From Strongyloides papillosus (taxonomy: Eukaryota; Nematoda; Chromadorea; Rhabditida; Strongyloididae): a stretch of DNA of 64,000 nucleotides. Under the pieces are notes generated by a model that worked only from the letters and a program-made list of their open reading frames with translations, was not told the DNA's origin and made no database searches. The stretch is from the NCBI GenBank assembly GCA_005656395.1, contig SRSI01000060.1, forward strand, positions 930,001 to 994,000, in the 5' to 3' direction. Positions 24,850 through 35,719 of this stretch are shown here, piece by piece. The position numbers and the translations under genes are program-made. Numbering within the stretch: the stretch's first letter is position 1; every line of letters begins with the position of its first letter.

Positions 24850-27800
24850 ATGAATAAAACTTCCCAGACTACGAATTATCAAAAAAAATAGTAATTTTTA
24901 TAGTACTTAATTCATTAAATACTGGTGAATTTAAGTAATAATTATTTAAATTCACTCAATTATATTGATTTAATGTATGCAAAAAAGTAAGGTTTACAGG
25001 ATATATATTTCTATAACATTGTTTATATTATTAGTTTTTTTAATTGATTAATATATTAATTCAACATAATTATTATAAAAAATTACACAGCATATTATTT
25101 AAAATTTTATTGCGACATAAAATTTGCACCGGTAAAAACATGATGCTTTTTTAATAAATTATTAAAAAAACTAATTGGAATATTTATGAGATACTATTGA
25201 GTAAAGAGCATTGTTGTTGATGATTAGACTTTTTAGGATTCTTTATGTTTGACACTTTATTTAATGAATTTGTTGTATATTGAATATTTGGGATACGATC
25301 CTTTTTGTAACATACTCCGTTTGGATAACTATTTTTCTATTAATTGATATATTTACGACTGGTTCCTTCTTGCGATTCACTCATTTTTATGACTGGACCC
25401 ATTTTGTGATTTTATCATCTTGTTTTGCACCTTCATTTTTGTAACTACCATTTGGGATTTTTATTTACGCTGTATATTTGGGAGATCATATTTGCGTTAA
25501 ATGGTATTCTTTCAACACTTTAACAGATAAGAAATCCTAATAATCATATGTTTGAAATTTAAAGGGCATTTAATAATAGACTTTCTATAGTGTAACTGAC
25601 AACATTAATATGATTATTTAGATAACCAAATATTAAGATGTTAAAAATAAGAATACGTAGTATTTGTGAAAATTTGAACTTAAATAAACTTTTATGATAC
25701 CGCCCTTTAAAGAAAAACCATTATACAATGTTCTCTAACTTTTTTAAATCAAAAGGGAAGTTTAATATTTACATTTAAAATAGTGAGATTTTAAAGGTAT
25801 GATAACGTAATAAAAATATAAACATTTTACCATAGAAAAACACCTTATGTTTATGGCAGATTTTTAAACTATTATTGCTATTACTAATACATAAAAGTTT
25901 AAAGATAATATCTAAGTGGGAAGTATTTGCTTGTTTTTTTTTAAAAATAATAACTGTAAAAAGTAAAAGTGTATTCAGATTATTATAATACATAAAGTGT
26001 AGAAACTATAGAACGTTTTTTTATTAAAATTAATAAATGAATTTATATGATATGTACTTTAATGTCAAAATATTAGAAAAATAAACTCATTATGTATAAA
26101 ATGCTTTTCAACTTTTTTTTAATTCTAAAGATTATTCTGTAAATTAAGTGATTAAATTTTTTTTAATTTATAATAATTTCTTCATAACCAAGAACATTCA
26201 TTTTTTGTCAAATTATTGTTAAAGAATAAACTTCTTTAGTCAATATATTGTATTTGGATTTCGTAATTACAACTTAACTTTAATTTTGGAAACTATTTAA
26301 TGCAACTAAAAATTACTACTTATTTATCAGAAATTTAATTATCATACAAAAAACACTATATTTATAATTATCAAATAAAAAAATTTTAAAATGTGATAAA
26401 ACAAACATAAATGATTTTGTTATAAAAATGACTAGTGTTTTGTAGTTTAATAATTTTTGTAATACTTTTTATCTTTTATCTAAGAAAAAACAACAGTGAT
26501 TTCTTCCAAAATGAATAAATGTGTTTTTAAATGTAAAAAACAACTTACTTATTTTGCGCAAGTTTTATTCTTTGTTTACAAAAATATTATTTGAAGTTTC
26601 GAGTAAAGATTATACTGTATTATATTAATAATATATATTATATCTAAACACAATTTTAGTGTTTAAATTAAGAACGTGTTTATGATTAACACATTGTACA
26701 GAAATAAAAGTTAGAAAAATGAAATGAGTAATATTAAATACTTATCTATGTTAAATTAATACTCTAAAAAAATTTTACAAAGTCCTAAAGGACATTATTT
26801 TCTTCATATCATATAAATTTAAAAATATTCGTATAATTTTTGTTAATTTTTCATAGTAATCAACGTAGTTATTTAAAAAGTTTATTAATTCATATCTTTC
26901 ATTAGTGCTAGGTGTATAAAGTTAATGAAGTTATGTAATAATCTTATATTAGATAAATAAATTCAGTAGTTAGTATTTTTCACTTAATTTAAATTTTTTT
27001 AACTAGTTTGTTTTAAGTAATCTAGGATAACTTAGTGTCTTTATTAATTAATATATATTTTGTGTATTCAAATAAAATTTTTTATAAAATACCGTAGTTA
27101 TCTTAGGATATGGTTCACTTTTAGGCATATAAAGAACTTTCTGGTAATCACTAACTTATTTAAACACCAAACATATAAATTTGTTTATCAATATACATAA
27201 AATTAATGATATAAAAACATAAAAACTATTAAATATTAATGTGATGTAAAAGAATTTCTACGTCATTAATCTATTATCTTCTACATTTAAAAACAGTAAT
27301 TTATATATAAGTAACAAGTACCACCAATTAAACTTAATTTAACTTTATGTATAGAAAAAAAAATTAAGAATTAATTTGAATGAAACGCTTATCAAAAAAA
27401 ATAAAAAATTTTTAACGATATGTGCTTGAGTTAAAACAAGTGTAATTTTTTTTAAAAAATAAATTTATTTTTTTTAAAATATATAGAGCATTGTTAAAAA
27501 ATGTGAAATATAAATTTTAGAAATATTTATTGTAAGGTAATCTTGAAATAATATCCATAATATTACTATAAAAATAATAAATTATAAAGTTTTGTAAAAT
27601 TCTAACTCATCATAATTAGTGACTGAAATTTAAACAAAATTGTTTCCTTTATTTTTATTTTTTCGTCTATGTTTTAGGAATTAAAAACTAAATTTTACTA
27701 CTTAGACAAGTTTTTTTCTATTTATTTATTGGATATTTACTTACCTTATATTTCTTTAACATCTGCTTTTATTTGAAATAATAAAATAGTTATATGAAAT

Positions 27801-28254
27801 TTCAATCAGTTAAAAATTACTTAAAGATTATTAAGTATACCATTTTATTTATCAAAAATTTCTTTATTGTATGTAAAATTCATACACAATCATATATATT
27901 TAAACGCATAAGAAATAACGTTAATCAAAACATATCAAGGCATTTTTTAAGTATTAAATTTTGTTACGACCTTTAATAGACGTGAAGGATTTTGAAATAT
28001 ATTATCGTTGAAAATAAAAATATTTATTATTAGCCAGTATCAATTAATAGTGCTAATGGAACAAACAACTTTTAGAATGTAAATTTCTGTGCATGAAACA
28101 GATAAAATCTAGAGTAATATTAGTCATCTAACAGTCATGTTGTATTTATTAACTTGAAAAAATAAATTTTTTAAAATATTTTCTTTAGTTTTTTAAACAG
28201 TATAATCAAAGTACTGTAAAAAAATTTTTTTTTTACATCTTAAAGGTTAGTAAA
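24850..28254. other. AT-rich intergenic stretch, no gene seen
   Basis: More than 3 kb between two palindromic elements. Short ORFs at 25775-25993 and 27794-27976 show no family pattern. A slightly less AT-rich patch at about 25200-25500 was read in all frames without finding a protein match. Confidence 0.5.
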
Positions 28255-28256
28255 TA

Positions 28257-29155
28257 CAGGGTGGGCCAAAAGTCATGACACAGTTGAAATAAAACACTTT
28301 ATAACTTTTTTGTAGGCGACATATTTTTATGATATTATACGCATTTTGTAGAGGATGTGCTGGAGAATAATATATCTCATGATCGTTCTCAAGAATGAAC
28401 TTAAAAGAAAGTTTTTTAATTTCTTAATATTTTACATTTAAAAAAAATATTTCTTAATTTTTTTCAATTTAAACTTATTTTTAAGTTTAAAACACATGGA
28501 TACAATTCGTAAAAAGTCAATATTTCACACAGTTATGTATGAAAAATGATATCTTTTAAATTATCACCATTTAATTTTTTGCACAAGCTTGTTCATTATA
28601 AAACATTAATTATTACTCTTATTAAATTGTTTTATTTAACTCTTTGAAATGATTTACAACACTTAATAATGCATGTCTTGACGAAGCTTGGGTCACATTG
28701 TAATAGGTTTTGAATAATTTTTGAGTTGTAACGATTGAACATTTGTTGGTGTAGCAATCACGAACTGTTTTTGTCCGTTCTTCAGTATAATACTTTCTTA
28801 AAGAGGTAACAACGATAAAAAATATTTGAACTATATGAAGGAAATTAATGTTGTACAACAAAATGTTTTATGAAGAAAAATGTTTTTAACTAACATTTTA
28901 AGCATCTAGCCTTTATTTTTTGATTAATTGAAATATTATAAGATGTACTTTTAAAGCAAAAATATAAACATTTTTATTTAATTTAATACAACTTTTAGAT
29001 GAGATCATTCTTGAGAACGATTTTGTGATATATTATTCTATAAATCATCCTCTACAAAATGCGTATAATATCATTTAAATATGTCAACTACAAAAAAAGT
29101 TATAACATTTATAATGTATTCCATCCAACTGTGACATGACTTTTGGCCCACCCTG
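28257..29155. mobile_element. TA-flanked inverted-repeat element with transposase fragment (ends CAGGGTGGGCC)
   Basis: CAGGGTGGGCCAAAAGTCAT at 28257 is repeated inverted at the right end (29155), with TA on each side (28255-28256, 29156-29157). The arms match imperfectly over about 170 bases (28257-28400 and 28990-29155). The interior encodes, on the minus strand, a short transposase-like helix-turn-helix (28622-28861). I take it as an internally deleted IS630/Tc1/mariner-group element; its end sequence resembles but differs from the element at 23400. Confidence 0.82.
28622..28861 (-). pseudogene. Transposase N-terminal helix-turn-helix fragment (DUF4817-like)
   Basis: This 79-codon frame lies inside the inverted-repeat element. 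Residues about 24-75 read YYTEERTKTVRDCY, TTQKLFKTYYNVTQASSRHAL and LLSVVNHFKE, the order seen in the DNA-binding domain of mariner-related transposases (usually ERT..V..Y......TQR.F...F.....PS...I...V..F). No DDE/DDD catalytic domain follows. It is probably a relic of the transposase that once mobilised the element; it could still bind the element ends. Confidence 0.55.
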
Positions 29156-29929
29156 TATATTGAAATCTTTAATAAGTCCATCGAAATATATTTAAAATAC
29201 AGTGAAACAATATTTATCTGTAGAGTTAAAGTTCTATTTCATCATGCTAGAGATATTCGTTAATAAATAATATTATTAGTAGTAATTGCATTTGATTGAA
29301 GGTCTTCAAGATTCTTTTCAAAACTTCAAATTAATATATACACTGGGGTGATTTTAATAAAATTTCGGGGACACGTCAACTCACCACTCGTCTATATTGG
29401 GATTATGAACAAGCTCTGAAGCCTATTTTGCTTTTTTCAACATTTGTTTTTAACACTATAATAAACGCAAAATTGAAATTAAATTACTTCCTATTATATA
29501 TAATGGTGAATAAAAAAGCAAAATAGACATGTAGTTTAATAAACAAAACTATAAATAAGGTATAATATAGAAGTACAAAAAAAGCAAAATGGACATCGTA
29601 CAGTGTATAAAAAAGCAAAATAGACTTATTTGAAGTTAATGTAATTAACAAATTGTTTTTTATAGTACTAGTGATATTAGTAGATAGATATTTGTAATCA
29701 AAGCATGATCGATTAATATTTTAATAAAGTTACATAAATTACTATGCTGAAAATCATTTCTATAGCTCATTTTAAATTTATAGCAATAACAATAATAAAT
29801 TGGTAATTTTTAACAGTAAATATATTGATAAATTAATATTTTTACTTTTGTATACAAATTTGGATTTATTTTGAAATATTTTTTATTAAAACAATAAACA
29901 TTAAATTAAAATAAGAAATTAAAATATTA

Positions 29930-30166
29930 GTGATGAATTATACGGCATCGATCAATTCTGTTGTATTTGGAATTTATGGTTCTTTTCTCTTTCTTAAGTC
30001 ATTAATTGTTATTGAAAGTGAATTAGCTTTTTCATTTAAAGATGGCAGAAATATTGTTAATGTTTTTAATAACAGCCAGAAAAAGAAGAGTACAATAGAA
30101 AAAATTATTTTGAATGAAAATCCAATAGCATCTAAAACTTTATTTTATTCAAATGTCTTAAAATAA
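29930..30166 (+). CDS. Small ORF in MULE derivative, possible captured gene fragment
   Basis: A 78-codon frame starting MMNYTASINSVVFGIYGSF. The NSVVFGIYG stretch recalls one helix of mitochondrial carrier proteins, but there is no carrier signature (Px[DE]xx[KR]) and the rest is unlike the family, so this is only a hint. It has no counterpart in the larger MULE-USP copy. Its 3' end overlaps the end of the minus-strand ORF at 30145-30300 by 22 bases. It may be a captured host fragment or a chance ORF. Confidence 0.25.
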   Translation: MMNYTASINSVVFGIYGSFLFLKSLIVIESELAFSFKDGRNIVNVFNNSQKKKSTIEKIILNENPIASKTLFYSNVLK

Positions 30167-30300
30167 ATATAACCAACAGCCAATGCTATTGTAGTTCCAA
30201 ATACAAACAGAAATACAGTTCCAATACAAATGTAAAATTTGTATTTCTGTAATGTGTGTCCAAACCATCCAGTAGACAATTTTGTAAATATAAAACTCAT
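30145..30300 (-). CDS. Short membrane-protein ORF in MULE derivative
   Basis: A 51-codon frame, MSFIFTKLSTGWFGHTLQKY and onward, with one strongly hydrophobic helix (residues about 23-46) and a short polar end before TAA. It runs opposite to the USP ORF and its start lies six bases from the point where similarity to the larger MULE copy begins. No family recognised. Composition is less AT-extreme than nearby spacer, suggesting real or once-real coding sequence carried by the element. Confidence 0.3.
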   Translation of the reverse strand: MSFIFTKLSTGWFGHTLQKYKFYICIGTVFLFVFGTTIALAVGYIYFKTFE

Positions 30301-30305
30301 TCGAA

Positions 30306-31010
30306 ATGTTGCCTAAAAATTCTTTTTTACGACTATCTAGAAATGATTTCTACAATACTGAGGAACATAAAAATTTTATAATCAGTAAACAGCATGAATC
30401 TGCTGCAGAATTTCTTTCATTTATACTCAATCAATTTCAAAATTGTACTCCAGATTTAATGGAATGTCTTAATTACAAAGAAAAAAACAGTTTAATCTGC
30501 ACACACTGTAAAACTAGCAGAATAATAGATGAATTTGAAGCACCCATTTTGAATATAAATATCAATGATATCAATAACATGAAAGACATAAATAGTGCAC
30601 TAAAAGAGATGTTGTAATATGAAATAGAAAGTGTTGCTCGTAAATGTCCGATATGCAACAAGATTTCTTCAAACATGACTAAGAAACGGATAATAAAAAA
30701 ATATCCAAAATATTTGTTTGTGGAACTAACAAAAAATATCATGGATAAAGAACATCAAAATATGGGGATTGACTTCATATCCTCAAAAGATTCTGTGTAT
30801 GTAAATGAATTCTTCACACCAAATACGCCGTATATGTTGAAAGGATTCATTGCATACGAGAGATTTGGACGTAGAACAGGACATTATGTAAATTATATAT
30901 GTTATGAAGATAAGTGGCATTGCCTTAATAATAGTCAAAAGCCTAAAGAAATAGATGAAAACGAATTATCTACAGAAAAGTCCACTGTTTTGCTTTATGA
31001 AATGAAATAA
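30306..31010 (+). pseudogene. USP-like (peptidase C19) fragment, one in-frame stop, no catalytic Cys
   Basis: The frame 30306-31010 is interrupted once by TAA at 30615-30617 and is co-linear with residues 312-545 of the USP part at 61114-62751. Kept landmarks are QHESAAEFL, CTHC and CPIC zinc pairs, the PKYLFVELTKNI strand and GRRTGHYV with the active-site His. The Cys box (GTQCFANS in the other copy) lies upstream and is absent, so no protease activity is expected even if the stop is read through. The start MLPKNSF corresponds to an internal Met of the full copy. Confidence 0.8.
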
Positions 31011-31562
31011 TAATAATAAATTATTTATTTTTTATGACAGATTAATGAAAGTTTTTCTTCTATTTTGTTTTTTTGATAAATACTATTTTCTTATTCAAAA
31101 ATATATCTAAAATTTCTTCTAAATTCAACAGTTTATTATTGCATTGATGACATTCACCATAATTGTTAATATATAGAACCTTGATTGTGATGATATTTTT
31201 AATTTGTGTAGTAGGTGTTTTATCATATCATTACATTTATATAAATATAATTCCTTTACTTTTTTTATTGCTTGTTATAATAAAATAAAGATAATGTCTT
31301 TATAATACATTAATATATAATATTTGTATCATAAAAATTGCCATCTATGAAGGTTTGCATCATTTTTAAAATTTTGTGTTATTGCATAATTTATACATAA
31401 TAAAGGATTATATATGTTAATAAGATAAGAAAATGTGCCATAACTATGAGATTAACACAGTTAAGACACATAACAATACAAAATACTTATTGTTAATACA
31501 TATTTTACCAAAGTCGAAAAAAGCAAAATAGCCGGTGGTGAGCTGACGGGTTCCCAAAATTT

Positions 31563-34159
31563 CTATCATATTTTCTTGTTTAGTCGATATTTCGGAAGCA
31601 AAAAATAAAATCAGCTTTCAATGATATAAAAAAATGAGATACAGTATTTTATGTTTTTTTTTTGTATTTGGTAGTGTTACTTCTGTTCTGAAATGCTATT
31701 TTTTTAATTTTGATCATTAATAATCTTATAATATAAGAGTAAAAATTCTACAGAATTTGTTAAAGTTTATTTCAACATTTGGTGGGTTAAGAGTGAATTA
31801 TATTATAATTAACTATTTTTAATGAGGGAAAATGCAAATTATTTGTTTAAATCGGTTTTTAAGATCGTAAATATTTTTTTCTTCTATTATTGTTACAACA
31901 CTTTTGTAAAAAATAAATTAGTTCTATTGCATATAACATTAGGTTAAAATTTCCCAATCATTATATCATAATAAAAATTATTATGATCATTTTGTAACTT
32001 GTAAAATTAATGTATTTTTTCAATAAAATTTCTTCATATCAGATATATTCGTATTGAAGTACAACATAATGTAATTGCATAAAAACGGAAGTTATGAAAG
32101 ATTATATAATCTAGAAAATCTTGATAAGAGAAATAGCATAATAAGCATGATAAAAAAATGTTAAAGGATATGTTATTTGAAAAAAGATATTAGATTGAAG
32201 TAAGCCATATTATAAAAACATCAATTCAAATATACATATTAACAAGATAATGCTAAAAAAAGTTCTCTTCTGACGTTAATATTTAGTAAATAAATTTTAA
32301 AAGATATGTGTAACATATAGATTTCTAATAATTAAAGATTACATTTATGCGGCGTAATACAATTAGACTTTTTTATTTTTATAAGTTCATTTTATTGTTT
32401 TCATTGTAAGTTGTTAATAGTATCTGCATATAGTTTAGATATATCACTGCTTTTGACTTTCAGCATCATAGTTCATATATTAAATATCTTATAATCTATA
32501 TTTAGTTTTTATTTTATAAAATAATGAGTCATTTTTATAATACTTTTCATGCTATCTTTGTTTGAAAATTCCGATTTTTTTATTTTATATACATCCTTTA
32601 TATATTAACACTCTATTTATCAAGGTTTTTTAAAATCTATTTAGATAACTTTTCTCATCACTTATAATAAACATATATAATCAACGTAAGATTAAATTTA
32701 TGTGTAAATAGGGATAATTATAAAGGTAGTCATAAATGTCTAAAGGTACCAAGTAGTTTTTAATTCTAATCTCAAAAAATACTTTGTATCCGATAAAACT
32801 AGATCAGTTCAAAAATGTACAAATGCCTTTTATTGAATTATTCTGAAAAAATATTTTCAATAACAATCTAAATATGTAGATCAATCATTATTAAATGGTC
32901 AATATATTCCTAAAATTATCCAACATATAAGATAAACAATGTCTTAAAAATATTAACGTATATTTAATACATTGTTATATCAATAATTTGTTTGTCAAAA
33001 ATATTCTAATATTAAGCTCTTACAAATTAGTATGTAAGTGTATCTCAAGTATATGTAATCTATTAACATATTTCTAGTAAAAATATCAAATTAGTTGTTT
33101 CTTAATATGTATTAATTTATCAATATTAAGAAAAAAAATACATTGCTAACAGAAATAACATTAAAAAATTTACTTTTACTTCATTACTATTATGACAAAA
33201 GTAGCATTATCCTTATTGTAATAATATTCATTTAGCAAAAAACACTTAATTATCTAAACTAATTTCACTTTTAATAAGGCTTTTTTATCATAAGGATTTA
33301 AAATAATGAAAAATTGATTTTATTTGTTTTTTTATAATACAATCAGTCTAGTAGAAGATTTAATAAATTTTTATAAAATGAATACGCCATCTATTCAATG
33401 GATTTACCAAAAAATAAATTATTTTCATACAAACACAAAATAATAGTACTTTTAAATAATAATTTATATTTTTAATTTTTTTCTACTTGATTGATTTATA
33501 AAATTTGTAGATATTTGGAAGCACTAGCAAATTACTTATCCACAGTTAATAAAAAAATAAAAATACTAATGAAAATTCACGACAGTAAGACGATGGAAAT
33601 ATGGCTCAACTATGAAATAGTAGCAATAATATTTCTTTAGTTTCTAAATTATTTTGAATTAATAAGTTTTAAAATACATTATTTTACATTATCATTAATC
33701 AAATAAACTACTTCAAACAAATTTCATTTCTTTTAGATCACATAAAAGACTTCATATTACTACTCATAAACATATTCCAATCTTCAAGTAAATTAATTGT
33801 ATTTGAATTAAAAGTAGTTCATTTAAAAATAACAGTATTGCTTTTGTAAAGTAATTAGACATTTACGGCTTTCTTTTATTCTAAAAATAAATTTGTTTGT
33901 AAATGTTCTTTAAACATGTTTATTGATCATTATTATTACCCATAATTTGAATATCATATAAATATTTTAAGAATTGGCTATAGGATAAACCTTAAAATTT
34001 TAACAAATATAAAAAATATGGATATAATATTAAAATTAAGAACATTTATTACCCTGTATATTTCATTAAAATGGTAAAAAAAGTCAAAAAAGAATTATAG
34101 TTTGATCCCCTAATATATGGAGACTTTTCTAATATGAAAGTATAGTAACGTAATTAATA
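31563..34159. other. AT-rich intergenic stretch, no gene seen
   Basis: About 2.6 kb with no ORF over 60 codons and no recognised RNA or repeat. Confidence 0.6.
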
Positions 34160-35064
34160 TCAATTAAAAATTTTACCTATAGTTTTATCAACATATATTT
34201 TGAAACGGCGCAAAATATTGCCTTGAGATTGATATTTGCAGACGACGTAATAGCCTTCTTTCCGATCTTTAGCAATTCCAAATCCAGCCTTAGTAGAATT
34301 ACTCCAAACCAATTGTGTAAAATGACTGGTATTGGGAATGTATTGATTTGAGCTGTAATTATAATCTTTATTTTCATTATAACATAAATTTACTACAGTA
34401 GTAACAACTGATATTGGTGATTCAAATCCAAGGTTTTCTCCTGTTTGATCTTTTTTATTATTTGGATCATTTGCAAACTTTCTTGTTGAAGCAAGTTATC
34501 TGCATATTTTTGAGCTTTATCTGCAAGATCATCATCAATTGTAAGTTCTGGACTCCATGGTATTGTCTAAATTCATAACCTTCTTTTAAAAACTACATAA
34601 TATTAAATTTGTATATTTCGCCAAATATACTTTGTTATTCATTTCTGAATAGTTATTTCTTTCGTCTTCAACGTTTTTATAGCCTTCCCATACTTTTTTG
34701 GTGAACTTTTGAACTGTAGTCATTATCTCCTACAAAATCAGAAACACTCTTCCCAGGAAAAGTTTGTGAATCCATGTTGCCGTAGTTATTATTTCCATTG
34801 AATCCACCATATCTATCTTTCTTATCATAATCATCAAAATTATTCTAGCTTTCGGAATCGCCCGAATTCATAAAAATTACTATAAGATTTACATTTTTTT
34901 ATCTGTTCTATTGCCGCTTCTTTTGTGTCATACTCTTTCCCATTGTGTAAATAGGTAGTTATACCACTTTGTTTTTTCATAGTAAGAGAAATTGTTCGTC
35001 TATTACAAATTAGTAATATTCTTAGTAATGTTAAAAAATAATAAACAAATAATAGATAATTCAT
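34160..35064 (-). pseudogene. SCP/TAPS (CAP-domain) gene, frame-disrupted
   Basis: Read on the minus strand, the 5' piece (34840-35064) starts with a hydrophobic signal-like segment and HNGKEYDTKEAAIEQIK, then frames change. A middle piece contains FTKKVWEGYKN (about 34660-34700). The 3' piece (34160-34565) has the CAP core: LTIDDDLADKAQKYADNL, GENLGFESPIS, then TSHFTQLVWSNSTKAGFG and YYVVCKY (CAP motifs H-F-T-Q-[LV]-V-W and YVVC.Y), ending at TGA 34160-34162. A frame shift separates the DNLLQQE segment from the GENLG segment, and a stop plus another shift break the N-terminal part. CAP proteins are secreted and strongly expanded in Strongyloides-group parasites. Introns may explain one break, but not the shift inside the CAP core, so I call it a pseudogene. 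Confidence 0.72.
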
Positions 35065-35356
35065 TTTTTTTTAAAATTCTTCCTTTACCAATCTTTTATA
35101 TAACTTTTGATAAAGACCAATGTTTGCAAATGAAATCTGAATAAATTAAAATTAGAGGTTAATTAAGCAACGAAGACATATTTCGCCGGTAAAGCATAAT
35201 TATATTTCTTGTAAATATTTTCTATAGTATATTTTTTAGATGCCAAATCTTTAGTATTATTATTTATCATACATATTAAATGTTATACTTTTAGATTTTA
35301 GTGTTTTTTCAACATTTTATTTATATTTACGGAAGTAAATTCAGTTAAATAACATC
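35065..35356. other. Spacer
   Basis: Short AT-rich spacer between the CAP pseudogene and the inverted-repeat element; nothing recognised. Confidence 0.5.
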
Positions 35357-35719
35357 CACACTATGTTGATTAGTACTAAATTTCTCGGTCGGTTACTTTG
35401 ACCCCTGCCGCAGCGACGTTTTTCTAAAATAATAAAAAATCTTTTTGTAGTTAATAAAAGTTTATGAAACTCTTACAGTGGATTGTTTATACTATGTATG
35501 GGGAGATTATTTAAAAAAAAAATTTAAATTTCCAAAAATGGAAAAATTTTTTTTGAAGCTTTATATCTCGGAGTTTAACTGTGATATCTTATATGAAACT
35601 TATATATTCTGATAGTCTTTGATTTCTTCTACAAGAATATATTTATGGCATATCAAAGTTACTGACCATTTTTTAAATAATTAGATCTAAAGTTAATTAT
35701 TTATATTTTTTCAATATTT

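Larger units (their letters stand above)
29360..31562. mobile_element. Deleted MULE-type element with USP-like ORF
   Basis: Imperfect terminal inverted repeats of about 28 bases, with a CGTCARCTCACCAC core, lie at 29360-29387 and 31535-31562. From about 30306 to 31550 the sequence is closely similar, in inverse orientation, to 60570-61830 in the MULE-USP element, through the USP frame and about 530 bases of 3' non-coding sequence. The transposase half is missing; 29390-30300 is instead unrelated sequence with two small ORFs on opposite strands. This is a non-autonomous derivative that may have picked up foreign DNA. No clear 8-11-base target duplication was found at the ends. Confidence 0.75.

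Noticed and set aside
29930..30166. Calling this ORF a mitochondrial carrier gene
   Set aside because: Only one short stretch (NSVVFGIYG) recalls carriers; the diagnostic Px[DE]xx[KR] motif and repeats are absent.
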